From NCBI GenBank assembly GCA_016219375.1, contig JACRNC010000015.1, positions 310,001 through 374,000 of the forward strand: 64,000 bases of DNA. Direction: 5' to 3'. The DNA comes from Burkholderiales bacterium (GTDB lineage: Bacteria > Pseudomonadota > Gammaproteobacteria > Burkholderiales > Burkholderiaceae_C). Position numbers and translations under genes: made by a program. This document shows positions 11,496 through 20,654 of this stretch, one piece after another (position 1 is the first letter of the stretch; each line of letters starts with the position of its first letter). The notes under the pieces were generated by a model, which saw only the letters and a program-made list of their open reading frames with translations, was not told where the DNA came from and did no database searches.

Positions 11496-14400
11496 TGGAC
11501 ATGGACACCCGCACGCAGGCGCACGCCGACCAGGCCGAGCCGCCCGGGCCCGCGCTGCAGGCGCTGTGCGAGCAGGTCGGCCTGGCCACGCGCTATCACG
11601 ACTTCTGGGGCACCGAGCGCGTGGTGGATGCCGGCGCGCTGCGCGACCTGCTGGCCGCGATGGGCTTGCAGGCCGCGGACGAGGACCAGGCCCGTGCTGC
11701 GGCCGACGCCCTGCGCCAGCGCCAGGCCGGCCGCTGCATGGAGCCGGTGATCGTCGCCCGCCAGAGCCAGATGGCCGCAGGCGTGTCCGTCGCCGTGCGC
11801 CTGCCTGCCGGCCAGCGTGCCGACGAGTGCCTGTGGAGCCTGGAAGGCGAGGGCGGCGAGCGCCACGGCGGCCTGCTGGCCGACACGCCGGTCGATCACG
11901 ACGGCCTGCACCGCATCACCCTGCCGGCCAGCCTGCGCCTGGGCTACCACCGGCTCGTCCTGCAGCAAGGGCGCAGCGGTGGCGGGGCGGTGCTGGCCAC
12001 CAGTCTCGTCATCCTCTGCCCGGACCGCTGCTGGGAGCCGCCGCGCCTGAAGGACGGCGAGCGCCTGTGGGGCCCGTGCATCCAGCTCTATGCCCTGCGC
12101 TCCGGCCGCAACTGGGGCATCGGCGACTTCAGTGATCTGAAGCGCCTGCTGGAGATCGTCGCCACCCAGGGTGCCGGCTTCGTCGGCCTGAACCCGCTGC
12201 ATGCGCTGTTTGCCCACGAGCCCGAGCGCGCCAGCCCCTACAGCCCGTCCAGCCGCAACGGCCTGAATGCGCTCTACATCGACGTGGAGGCCGTGGCCGA
12301 CTACGCGGAGTGCGCCGAGGCCGCCGAGCGGGTGCATGCGCCGGACTTCCAGCAGCGCCTGGCAGCGCTGCGCGACAAGGAGTTCGTCGACTACGACGGC
12401 GTGGCCGCCGCCAAGCACGAGGTGCTGCGCCTGCTCTACGCCCACTTCCGCCGCCGCCACCTGGAGGCCGACACCCGCCGCGGCCGCGCCTTCCGCCAGT
12501 TCCAGCAGATGCGCGGCCCGGACCTGCGCGCGCAGGCGCTGTTCGATGCGCTGCAGGCGCACTTCCATGCGCAGGACCGCGGCATCTGGGGCTGGTCGCT
12601 GTGGCCGCAGCCCTTCCGTGACCCGAAGTCCCGCGAGGTGGCCGACTTTGCCCGCGAGCACGAGGCCGCGGTCGAGTTCTTCGAATACCTGCAGTGGCAG
12701 GCCGAGCTGCAGCTGCATGCCGCCCATGCCCGGGCCGAATCACTCGGCATGGCCATCGGCCTGTACCGCGACCTGGCCGTGGGCGTCAACGAGGGCGGGG
12801 CCGAGACGTGGCAACACCAGTCCCTCTACGCCCTGGGCGTGCACGTGGGTGCGCCGCCGGAGGAATACAACCTCACCGGCCAGGACTGGGGCCTGCCGCC
12901 GCAGATCCCGGAGCGCATGCGCGAGCAGGCTTACGGCAGCTACATCGAGACGCTGCGCACCAACATGCGCCACGCCGGCGCGCTGCGGCTGGACCATGTC
13001 ATGGCGCTGATGCGCCTGTACTGGGTGCCGCCCGGCCGCGGCGCCAAGGCCGGCGCCTACATGAGCTACCCGCTGGAGGACCTGCTGGGCATCATGGCGC
13101 TGGAGAGCCACCGCCACCGCTGCCTGATCATCGGCGAGGACCTGGGCACCGTGCCGCCGCGCATGCGCGAGGCCATGCGCGAGTGGGGCATCCTGTCCTA
13201 CTGCCCGCTGTTCTTCGAGCGTGGCGAGGGCGGCAGCTTCAAGCGCCCGGCGCAGTGGCATCCGCATGCGCTGGCCGTGGTCAGCACGCATGACCTGCCC
13301 ACGCTGCGCGGCTTCTGGCGCGGCGACGACGTGGACCTGCGGCATCAGCTGCACCTCTTCCCTTCTGATGAGCAGCGCGACCAGCAGGTGGTCAGCCGCG
13401 CGCTGGACCGCGCCCAGCTGCTGCTGGCGCTGGAGCATGAGGGGCTGCAGCCCGAAGGCACCAGCGTGCACCCGCCGTCCATGCACGACACCACGCCGGC
13501 CTTCACCAACTCGGTCTACCGCTACCTGGCCCGCACCCCGGCCCAGCTGGTGGGCGTGCAGCTGGAGGACGTCACCCAGCAGATCATCCAGGTCAACGTG
13601 CCGGGCACGCGCGAGGACCAGTTCCCCAACTGGCGGCGCAAGCTCGACACGCCGCTGGAGCTGCTGGCCGCCGACCCGCGGCTGCTGGGCCTGGCGGAGT
13701 CGATCTGCGCCGAGCGACCGCCGGCCCAGGCCGCGGTGGCCGCAGTGGCCGCCGGCACGCTGCCGCCGCTGTCCACGGCCGACATCCCGCGCGCCACCTA
13801 CCGCGTGCAGCTGCATGCGGGCTTTCGCTTCGATGCCGCGCGCGAGCTGGTGCCGTATCTCGATGCGCTGGGCGTGTCGCACCTCTACACCAGCCCCAAC
13901 CTGCGCGCGCGCCAGGGCAGCACGCACGGCTACGACATCATCGACCACCACGCCCTGAACCCCGAGATCGGCGACGAGGCGGCCTTCGAGGCGCTGTGCA
14001 ATGCCCTGCGCAGCCACGGCATGCGGCAGTTGCTGGACATCGTGCCCAACCACATGGGCGTGCTGCAGGCCGACAACGCCTGGTGGCTGGACGTGCTGGA
14101 GAACGGCCCGGCATCCGTCTACGCCGACACCTTCGACATCGAATGGCAGCCGCCCGCCCCCGAGCTGGCTGGCAAGGTGCTGCTGCCGGTGCTGGGCGAC
14201 CCCTACGGCGTGGTGCTGGAGTCCGGCGAGCTGCAGCTGGCCTTCGACGCCGAGGCCGGCGAGTTCTTCGTGCGCTACTACGACCACCGCTTCCCCATCG
14301 ACCCGGCGGACTATCCGGCGATCTTCGCCGCAGCCCCCGCGCCGGCTGCGCTGGCGGCCACGCCTGAGCATCAGGACGACTGGGCGCAGCTGCAGTCGCT

Positions 14401-16855
14401 GATCGATGCCTTCGGCCGCCTGCCGGCCCGCGACAGCACCGACGCCCATGCCCGCGCCATCCGCCACCGCGACCGCAGCATCCACAAGCGCCGCCTGGCC
14501 CGCTGGCATGCCCAGCATCCGGAGCTGGGCACCTGGATCGATGCCTGCCTCAACGCCTTCAACGGCGTGCGCGGCCGGCCGGAGAGCTTCGACGCGCTGG
14601 ACGCGCTGCTGCAGCGCCAGGCCTATCGCCTGGCCTTCTGGCGCGTGGCGGGCGACGACGTCAACTACCGCCGCTTCTTCGATGTCAGCACGCTGGCTGC
14701 GGTGCGCATGGACCGTGAATCGGTCTTCGACGCCACCCACCACACCATCTTTCGCTGGCTGCAGGACGGCAGCATCGCGGGCCTGCGCATCGATCACCCC
14801 GACGGCCTGAACGACCCGGCGGCGTACTTCACCCGGCTGCAGCAGCGCCATGTGCAGATGCGCCAGCTCGACCTGCTGGGCGAATGGAGCGGCCAGGCCG
14901 CTGCGGATGACGACACGCCCGGCGCCGGGCAGCCCCAGGCCCTGTACCTGGTCATCGAGAAGATCCTGGCCGAGCATGAGCGCCTGCCCGCCGACTGGCC
15001 CGTGCACGGCGGCGTGGGCTACCGCTTCGCCAACCTGGTCAACGGCCTGTTCGTGGATGCGCGCAACGAGCAGCGATTCGACGAGCTCTATGCCGGCTTC
15101 ATCGGCGAGCGCCGGGTGTTCGAGGACGTGCTGTACGCCTCCAAGCACGAGATCATCCGCCTGTCGCTGGCTGCCGACCTGCAGATCCTGACCGAGGCGC
15201 TCTACCGCATCGCCCAGGCCGACCGCCGCACCTGCGACTTCACCCGCAACCGGCTGCGCGCCGCGCTCACCGAGATGGCCGCGGGCTTTCCGGTCTACCG
15301 CACCTACATCAGCGAGCGCGGCGTCAGCGACGATGACCGCCAGCACATCGCCTGGGCGTGGTCGGCCGCCCGCCGCCGCATGCGCGCGGCCGAGGTGAGC
15401 GTGCTGGACTTCCTGCGCGATGTGCTGCTGCACGCCCCCGAGCAGCCCGATGCGCAGCGCCGCCGCGCCATGCTGCAGTTCGTGGAGCGCTGGCAGCAGT
15501 TCACCGCGCCGGTCATGGCCAAGTCGATGGAGGACACGGCCTTCTACCGCTACCTGCGCCTGACCTCGCTCAACGACGTGGGCGGCGACCCGCGGCACTT
15601 CGGGCTGTCGGTGGCGGCCTTCCATGCGGCCAACCAGCAGCGCTGCCGCTTCACGCCGCATGCGCTGCTGGGCTCGTCCACCCACGACAGCAAGCGCAGC
15701 GAGGACGTGCGCACGCGCATCGACGTGCTCTCCGAGATCCCGGACGCATGGGCCGCGGCCATCGAGCGCTGGAGCGAGCTCAACCGCAAGCGCGCCACGC
15801 GGGTGGACGGCGAGCTGGCCCCGTCGCGCAACGACGAATACCTCTTCTATCAGACGCTCTTCGGCGTCTGGCCGCTGACCACGCCCACGTCCGAGGATCT
15901 GAACACTCTGCGCGAGCGCGTGCAGGCCTACATGCTCAAGGCCGTGCGCGAGGCCAAGGAGCGCACCAGCTGGATCAACCCGCACGAGGAATACGAGCAG
16001 GCCCTGGCCCGCTTCATCGACGCCGCACTCGGCACGCTGGAGCCCAACCCCTTCCTGACCGACTTCCGCGCCTTCACCGAGCCGCTGCAGGTCTTCGGCT
16101 GCATCAACAGCCTCAACCTCGTCGCCATCAAGCTCACCTCGCCCGGCGTGCCGGATGTCTACCAGGGCTGCGAGGGCTGGAACTTCAGCCTGGTGGACCC
16201 GGACAACCGCCGGCCGGTGGACTACGCCGTGCGCCGCCGGCAGCTCGCCGCCCTGCAAGCCGGCTGGACGGCCGACGGCCTGAGCGCCCAGGCACTGGAC
16301 GAGCTGTGCGAGCACATGGCCGACGGCCGCATCAAGCTGCTCATCACCTGGCGGCTGCTGGCCCTGCGCCGCTGCCTGCCTGCCCTGTTCGAGCAGGGCG
16401 GCTACCACGCGCTGGCGGTGCAGGGCGCGGCGCGCGAGCACGTCATCGCCTTTGCCCGCAGCCAGGCAGAGGATGCCTGCATCACCGTCGGCAGCCGCCT
16501 GCTGCGCACGCTGACCGAGGGCGCTGACCACAGCGTCTGCCAGGCCGGCCCCTGGGGCGACACGGCGGTGTGCCTGGCCGGCACGCCTGCCGCCACGGGC
16601 GAGACCGCCTGGCGCTGCTGGATCACCGGCCAGCGCGTGGAGCTGAGCCAGGATGAATCCGGCCAGCCGCTGGTGCTGGTCTCCAGCGCCCTCAGCGGCC
16701 TGCCGGCCGCCGTGCTGGTGCCCGAATCGGTCTGGCAGCGCACCGGTGGCGGCGCACCGCGCGCCGACCGCCTGGCCGCCATCGACGCAGACGCGGCTGC
16801 CCGTGCTTCGGCAGCAGGAGGCGCCGGCGGGCAGCTGGGGGAGTCGCTGCTGTGA
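11495..16855 (+). CDS. Fused 4-alpha-glucanotransferase (MalQ) / malto-oligosyltrehalose synthase (TreY)
   Basis: One continuous 1786-residue frame. Residues about 1-750 are MalQ (GH77), with LRLDHVMALMRLYW (nucleophile Asp), CLIIGEDLGTVPP (acid Glu) and VSTHDLPTLRGFW. Residues about 765-1786 are TreY (GH13), beginning at IPRATYRVQLHAGFRF. This part shows THGYDIIDHHALNPEIG, GLRIDHPDGLNDP (Asp near 1097), LYLVIEKILAEHE (Glu near 1152) and STHDSKRSEDVR. Both halves keep their catalytic residues and full length, so this is a bifunctional enzyme and not a decayed one. MalQ transfers glucan chains, which avoids build-up of chains too short for TreY. TreY turns the reducing-end linkage into alpha,alpha-1,1. 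The start ATG follows GGGGAGG and overlaps the treZ stop; its own stop overlaps the glgA start (GTGA). Confidence 0.93.
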   Translation: MDMDTRTQAHADQAEPPGPALQALCEQVGLATRYHDFWGTERVVDAGALRDLLAAMGLQAADEDQARAAADALRQRQAGRCMEPVIVARQSQMAAGVSVAVRLPAGQRADECLWSLEGEGGERHGGLLADTPVDHDGLHRITLPASLRLGYHRLVLQQGRSGGGAVLATSLVILCPDRCWEPPRLKDGERLWGPCIQLYALRSGRNWGIGDFSDLKRLLEIVATQGAGFVGLNPLHALFAHEPERASPYSPSSRNGLNALYIDVEAVADYAECAEAAERVHAPDFQQRLAALRDKEFVDYDGVAAAKHEVLRLLYAHFRRRHLEADTRRGRAFRQFQQMRGPDLRAQALFDALQAHFHAQDRGIWGWSLWPQPFRDPKSREVADFAREHEAAVEFFEYLQWQAELQLHAAHARAESLGMAIGLYRDLAVGVNEGGAETWQHQSLYALGVHVGAPPEEYNLTGQDWGLPPQIPERMREQAYGSYIETLRTNMRHAGALRLDHVMALMRLYWVPPGRGAKAGAYMSYPLEDLLGIMALESHRHRCLIIGEDLGTVPPRMREAMREWGILSYCPLFFERGEGGSFKRPAQWHPHALAVVSTHDLPTLRGFWRGDDVDLRHQLHLFPSDEQRDQQVVSRALDRAQLLLALEHEGLQPEGTSVHPPSMHDTTPAFTNSVYRYLARTPAQLVGVQLEDVTQQIIQVNVPGTREDQFPNWRRKLDTPLELLAADPRLLGLAESICAERPPAQAAVAAVAAGTLPPLSTADIPRATYRVQLHAGFRFDAARELVPYLDALGVSHLYTSPNLRARQGSTHGYDIIDHHALNPEIGDEAAFEALCNALRSHGMRQLLDIVPNHMGVLQADNAWWLDVLENGPASVYADTFDIEWQPPAPELAGKVLLPVLGDPYGVVLESGELQLAFDAEAGEFFVRYYDHRFPIDPADYPAIFAAAPAPAALAATPEHQDDWAQLQSLIDAFGRLPARDSTDAHARAIRHRDRSIHKRRLARWHAQHPELGTWIDACLNAFNGVRGRPESFDALDALLQRQAYRLAFWRVAGDDVNYRRFFDVSTLAAVRMDRESVFDATHHTIFRWLQDGSIAGLRIDHPDGLNDPAAYFTRLQQRHVQMRQLDLLGEWSGQAAADDDTPGAGQPQALYLVIEKILAEHERLPADWPVHGGVGYRFANLVNGLFVDARNEQRFDELYAGFIGERRVFEDVLYASKHEIIRLSLAADLQILTEALYRIAQADRRTCDFTRNRLRAALTEMAAGFPVYRTYISERGVSDDDRQHIAWAWSAARRRMRAAEVSVLDFLRDVLLHAPEQPDAQRRRAMLQFVERWQQFTAPVMAKSMEDTAFYRYLRLTSLNDVGGDPRHFGLSVAAFHAANQQRCRFTPHALLGSSTHDSKRSEDVRTRIDVLSEIPDAWAAAIERWSELNRKRATRVDGELAPSRNDEYLFYQTLFGVWPLTTPTSEDLNTLRERVQAYMLKAVREAKERTSWINPHEEYEQALARFIDAALGTLEPNPFLTDFRAFTEPLQVFGCINSLNLVAIKLTSPGVPDVYQGCEGWNFSLVDPDNRRPVDYAVRRRQLAALQAGWTADGLSAQALDELCEHMADGRIKLLITWRLLALRRCLPALFEQGGYHALAVQGAAREHVIAFARSQAEDACITVGSRLLRTLTEGADHSVCQAGPWGDTAVCLAGTPAATGETAWRCWITGQRVELSQDESGQPLVLVSSALSGLPAAVLVPESVWQRTGGGAPRADRLAAIDADAAARASAAGGAGGQLGESLL

Positions 16856-18585
16856 ACGCGCGCGAGCAGGTCCCTCGCGAGCAGGTCGGTGGCGGGCCGG
16901 GTGCGGAGCAGGGCGGCGGCATGCCCGCGCAGCCGGCTGCCGATCGGAGAGCGCCCTCTCAGCCGCAGGCCGGCCCATCCCGCGCCCAGGCGCCGGACGG
17001 CCATCCGCTGCGCATCCTCTTCGTCACGCCCGAATGCGCGCCCTGGGTCAAGACCGGCGGCCTGGGCGATGTGAGCCTGGCCCTGCCGCGCGCCCTGGCC
17101 CGCCTGGGCCACCGCGTGCAGGTGCTGCTGCCGCGCTATGCCGCGCTCAGTGACGTGGCCCGCACGGCCCGGCCCGTCGCGCAGTGGCCCGCGGCCGACC
17201 CCTGGCCCGCGTCCACCCTGCTGCGCGCGGACGAGTCCCTCACCCGCCAATACGGCTTCGAGCTGCTGCTGCTGGACTGCCCCGCGCTCTACGGTGGCGA
17301 GGGCACCGGCAGCACGCCCTACCAGGACGCCAGCGGCCGTGACTGGCCGGACAACGCCCTGCGCTTTGCCTGGCTCAGCCTCGTCGCCGCCCGCCTGGCC
17401 GCGGGCCAGGTGAACGGGCTGCCGGCCGCCGACATCCTGCATGCCAACGACTGGCCCACCGGCTGGGCCCCGGCTTATCTCGCCATGCTGCAGGGCCGCG
17501 CCGGCATCGCGCCCGTGGCCCTGTCCGGCGGCGTGCCGCCCGGCCCGGCCGCCTGGCATGTGAAGAGCGTCTTCACCATCCACAACCTGGCCTTCCAGGG
17601 CCTGTTCCCGCTGCAAGAAGGCTGGCGCCTGCAGCTCCACCCGGCCTGGTTGCAGCCCGGCGCCGCGGCCGAGTTCTGGGGCCAGGCCGCCATGCTCAAG
17701 GCCGGCCTGGAGCTCAGCGACACCATCACCACCGTCAGCCCCACCTATGCCAAAGAGATCTGCCAGGAGCCCCTGGGCTTCGGCCTGCAGGGCGTGCTGA
17801 CGGCCCATGCCGGCAAGCTGCACGGCATCCTCAACGGCATCGACACCGACGACTGGAACCCGGCCACCGACCGCCACATCGCCCGGCGCTACGACGCCCG
17901 CACCGTGGCCCAGGGCAAGGCTGCCAACCGCGCTGCGCTGCGCCAGAAGATGGGCCTGCCGGCGGTGATCGAGCCGGCCCAGCCAGCCGCTGGCGAGGGC
18001 CCCGCGGCCCCGCCCCGCGAGCCCATGCTCTTCGGCCTCATCAGCCGCCTGACCGAGCAGAAGGGCGTGGATCTGGTGCTCGACAACCTCGACTGGTTCA
18101 TCCAGACCGGCAACCAGCTCGTCGTGCTGGGCACCGGCGACGCCAGGCTGGAGGCCGCCCTGCGCGAGGCCGCCAAGCAGCACCCCCAGCACATCGCCGT
18201 CCACATCGGCTTCAGCGAAGCCCTGGCCCACCAGATCGAGGCCGGGGCGGATGCCTTCCTCATGCCGTCCCGCTTCGAGCCCTGCGGCCTGAACCAGATG
18301 TACAGCCAAGCCTATGGCACGCCGCCCATCGTGCATGCGACGGGCGGGCTGGCGGACTCGGTCGCAGACGCGGATGAAGCGCCCGAGCGGGGCAGCGGCT
18401 TCTCGTTTTCGCCCGCCACCGCGCAGGCGCTGCGCAAGGCCATGTGCCGGGCCGCCGAGGCCTGGGCCAGCTCCGCGGGCTGGCTTGCCGTGCAGCAGCG
18501 CTGCATGGATCTGGAGCTGGGCTGGACGCACCGGGCCGCCAGCTACTGCGCGCTCTACCGCCGGTTGACGGCCCTGACGAGCTGA
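16852..18585 (+). CDS. glgA: Glycogen synthase GlgA
   Basis: A 577-residue GT5 glycosyltransferase that extends alpha-1,4 glucan from ADP-glucose. The family signature KTGGLGDV is at Lys67, so the protein has a roughly 50-residue Pro/Gln/Gly-rich N-terminal extension compared with E. coli GlgA, where this Lys is at 15. The C-terminal domain shows FGLISRLTEQKGVDL and PSRFEPCGLNQMYSQAYG, the nucleotide-sugar binding part. The start is GTG, overlapping the stop of malQ-treY, with GGGGGAG upstream. It is last in the operon. No clear terminator is visible in the following 123 bp. Confidence 0.96.
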   Translation: MNAREQVPREQVGGGPGAEQGGGMPAQPAADRRAPSQPQAGPSRAQAPDGHPLRILFVTPECAPWVKTGGLGDVSLALPRALARLGHRVQVLLPRYAALSDVARTARPVAQWPAADPWPASTLLRADESLTRQYGFELLLLDCPALYGGEGTGSTPYQDASGRDWPDNALRFAWLSLVAARLAAGQVNGLPAADILHANDWPTGWAPAYLAMLQGRAGIAPVALSGGVPPGPAAWHVKSVFTIHNLAFQGLFPLQEGWRLQLHPAWLQPGAAAEFWGQAAMLKAGLELSDTITTVSPTYAKEICQEPLGFGLQGVLTAHAGKLHGILNGIDTDDWNPATDRHIARRYDARTVAQGKAANRAALRQKMGLPAVIEPAQPAAGEGPAAPPREPMLFGLISRLTEQKGVDLVLDNLDWFIQTGNQLVVLGTGDARLEAALREAAKQHPQHIAVHIGFSEALAHQIEAGADAFLMPSRFEPCGLNQMYSQAYGTPPIVHATGGLADSVADADEAPERGSGFSFSPATAQALRKAMCRAAEAWASSAGWLAVQQRCMDLELGWTHRAASYCALYRRLTALTS

Positions 18586-18708
18586 TCGCCGCCGCAAGCA
18601 CGGTTCACGGCTGGCAGGGCAGCGCGGGCCGCCACCCGCACTGGCGCAGGCCGCGGCTGGCACAGTAGGGGTTGTCGCCGCACCCGGCCCCCTTCGCTTT
18701 GCCGTGTC

Positions 18709-19749
18709 ATGTCCTCTTGCGCACCCACGCCCGACGTCCGCTTCCAGCTTGTCAACCATGTCGGCCTCGTCACGCTGGACCGGCCACGCTCGCTCAACGC
18801 ACTGACGCTGGGCATGGTGCGCGCCATGCGCCGCCAGCTGGCCGAGTGGGCGCACGACGATCAGGTGCGCGCCGTGGTGCTGGCAGGCAGCGGCCCGCGC
18901 GCCTTCTGCGCCGGGGGCGACGTGGTGGCCGTGGTGCGGGATGTGGAGTCGGGCGGCACGCTGCGCCACGACTTCTTCCGCGAGGAATACGCGCTGGACC
19001 TGTCGCTGCACCGCTATCCCAAGCCGCTGGCCGTGCTGATGCACGGCATCGTCATGGGCGGCGGCATGGGCCTGGGGCAGGGCGCGGCGCTGCGCCTGGT
19101 CACGCCCAGCACGCGCATGGCCATGCCCGAGACGCGCATCGGCCTCGTGCCCGACGTCGGCGCCAGCTTCTTCCTCAACCGTCTGCCGCCGCCGGTGGCG
19201 CTGTACCTGGCGCTGACCGGCGCCACGCTGGGCGCAGCCGATGCGCTGCTGCTGGGCCTGGCCGACGCGTGGTCTGCGGTGGAAGACCCCGATACGCTGC
19301 CCGCTGTGCTGGCGGCCGTGGCCTGGCAGGGCGATGCGCTCACCGACCTGCGTCGCGCCCTGGTGCGGCCCGATGCGCCCCGGGACATCGCCGAGGCCAT
19401 GCTGCCCACCATCGTGCCGGCGGTCTTCCGCCACTTCGACCCGCAGCGCCCGGTGCTGGACACCGTTCGCGCCCTGGCCGATGAGCCGCACCCCGCGCTG
19501 CGCGAGTGGTGCCGCTACACCCACGACGCGCTGCGCGAGCGCTCGCCGCGCATGCTGGAGGCCGCCCGCCTGGCCTTGCTGCGCGGCCGCACGCTGGACC
19601 TGGCGGCGTGCTTCGAGATGGAATTCGGCCTGGTGCAGCGTGCCATCGACAGCGGTGACTTCCTTGCCGGCGTGCGCGCCCATCTGATCGACAAGACCGG
19701 CCAGCCGCAATGGCAGCCGCCCACGCTGGAGGCGCTGGAGCAGGGCTGA
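18709..19749 (+). CDS. Enoyl-CoA hydratase/isomerase family, 3-hydroxyisobutyryl-CoA hydrolase-like
   Basis: A 346-residue crotonase-fold protein. AFCAGGDVVAVVRD forms the oxyanion-hole region and HGIVMGGGMGLGQG the second oxyanion element. MPETRIGLVPDVGASFFL carries the Glu and Asp seen in 3-hydroxyisobutyryl-CoA hydrolases (ECH_2 group), which act in valine degradation. The length fits that group (about 340-380) better than simple enoyl-CoA hydratases (about 260). It stands alone between the glycogen operon and phaR. The substrate cannot be fixed from sequence: a short-chain 3-hydroxyacyl-CoA hydrolase or a hydratase are the options. Confidence 0.82.
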   Translation: MSSCAPTPDVRFQLVNHVGLVTLDRPRSLNALTLGMVRAMRRQLAEWAHDDQVRAVVLAGSGPRAFCAGGDVVAVVRDVESGGTLRHDFFREEYALDLSLHRYPKPLAVLMHGIVMGGGMGLGQGAALRLVTPSTRMAMPETRIGLVPDVGASFFLNRLPPPVALYLALTGATLGAADALLLGLADAWSAVEDPDTLPAVLAAVAWQGDALTDLRRALVRPDAPRDIAEAMLPTIVPAVFRHFDPQRPVLDTVRALADEPHPALREWCRYTHDALRERSPRMLEAARLALLRGRTLDLAACFEMEFGLVQRAIDSGDFLAGVRAHLIDKTGQPQWQPPTLEALEQG

Positions 19750-19867
19750 GCCTGCTTCGGTGTGGCGCTGCCGGGCCCGGGCCCCGGTGCGCCGCCCACC
19801 GGGCTCCCCGTGCCGCGCATCACGCAAACCGGCCCTGCAGGCAGGGTGTGCGCAGCAGGCCCCCTCC

Positions 19868-19884
19868 TAGAATCAGAGTGATTC
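19868..19884 (+). promoter_or_regulatory. Candidate phaR promoter -10 overlapped by an inverted repeat
   Basis: TAGAAT at 19868-19873 resembles a sigma-70 -10 element. It is overlapped by GAATCA-GAG-TGATTC (19870-19884), a perfect 6-bp inverted repeat. The position, 16 bases before the phaR start, suits an autoregulatory operator, which is known for PhaR-type repressors. No good -35 is visible. Confidence 0.4.
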
Positions 19885-19900
19885 CAGCAGGAGAGCCCCG

Positions 19901-20620
19901 ATGACGCAGACCCGCCCGACGCCCAAGCGCGCCGCCGCCCGCAAGCCGGCGGCCCCTGCACCGGCGCCGGCCGAGGCAGCCGCACCCGACAGCGTGTTGC
20001 CCGACGACACCGACGGCCCGCGCGTCCTCAAGAAGTACCCCAACCGACGCCTGTACGACAGCCGCTCCAGCAGCTACATCACGCTGGCGGATGTGAAGCA
20101 GATGGTGCTCAGCGGCGAGGACTTCGTCGTCGTCGATGCCAAGACCGGCGAGGATCTGTCGCGCAGCATCCTGCTGCAGATCATCCTGGAGGAAGAGAGC
20201 GAGGGCGAGCCGATGTTCTCCACCCGCATGCTGGAGAACATCATCCGCTTCTACGGCCACACCATGCAGGGCCTGATGGGCAACTACCTCGAGAAGAACC
20301 TGCTGACCTTCATCGAGCTGCAAAAGCGCCTGGCCGAGCAGTCCGCCGGCCTGATGGATCCCAAGGCCTTCATGGACCCGAAGACCTTCATGGACCCGAA
20401 GGCCTTCAGCCCCGAGGTCTGGGCCCAGTTCATCAGCCAGGCGCCGATGATGCAGGGCCTGATGGGCAACTACCTGGACCAGTCGCGCCAGCTCTTCGCG
20501 CAGATGCAGGAGCAGATGACCAAGCAGGCCGGCAGCCTCTTCCCGGGGATGCCGGGGATGCCGGGGATGCCCGGCGTGCCGGGCTTCGCGCCGCGCAAGG
20601 ACGACGACAAGGCTGCCTGA
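19901..20620 (+). CDS. phaR: Polyhydroxyalkanoate synthesis repressor PhaR
   Basis: A 239-residue regulator of PHA granule metabolism. The conserved N-terminal DNA-binding domain (VLKKYPNRRLYDS, SSYITLADVKQMV) is at about 44-110. A PHB-accumulation regulatory segment follows (MFSTRMLENIIRFYGHTMQG). In this family PhaR binds both PHA granules and phasin gene promoters. Unusual here are an Ala/Pro-rich N-terminus, two copies of MQGLMGNYL about 60 residues apart, a DPKAFMDPKTFMDPKAF tandem repeat between them, and a GMPGMPGMPGVPG run near the C-terminus. AGGAG lies upstream of the ATG. It is convergent with the tesA-like gene. Confidence 0.93.
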   Translation: MTQTRPTPKRAAARKPAAPAPAPAEAAAPDSVLPDDTDGPRVLKKYPNRRLYDSRSSSYITLADVKQMVLSGEDFVVVDAKTGEDLSRSILLQIILEEESEGEPMFSTRMLENIIRFYGHTMQGLMGNYLEKNLLTFIELQKRLAEQSAGLMDPKAFMDPKTFMDPKAFSPEVWAQFISQAPMMQGLMGNYLDQSRQLFAQMQEQMTKQAGSLFPGMPGMPGMPGVPGFAPRKDDDKAA

Positions 20621-20654
20621 GCCTTCGCTCGCGCGGCAGGCCCGGCAGGCCCGA

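Noticed and set aside
13700..13800. Possible assembly error joining malQ and treY
   Set aside because: The frame, codon use and Ala/Pro linker are continuous and no stop or start/RBS remnant is seen, so a real fusion is more likely. Reads would settle it.
12740..16978. 1412-codon open frame opposite the malQ-treY gene
   Set aside because: Same composition artefact. All catalytic motifs are on the plus strand.
16402..19827. 1141-codon minus-strand frame opposite glgA and the hydrolase-like gene
   Set aside because: It spans two unrelated plus-strand genes and an intergenic gap, and its protein is low-complexity.
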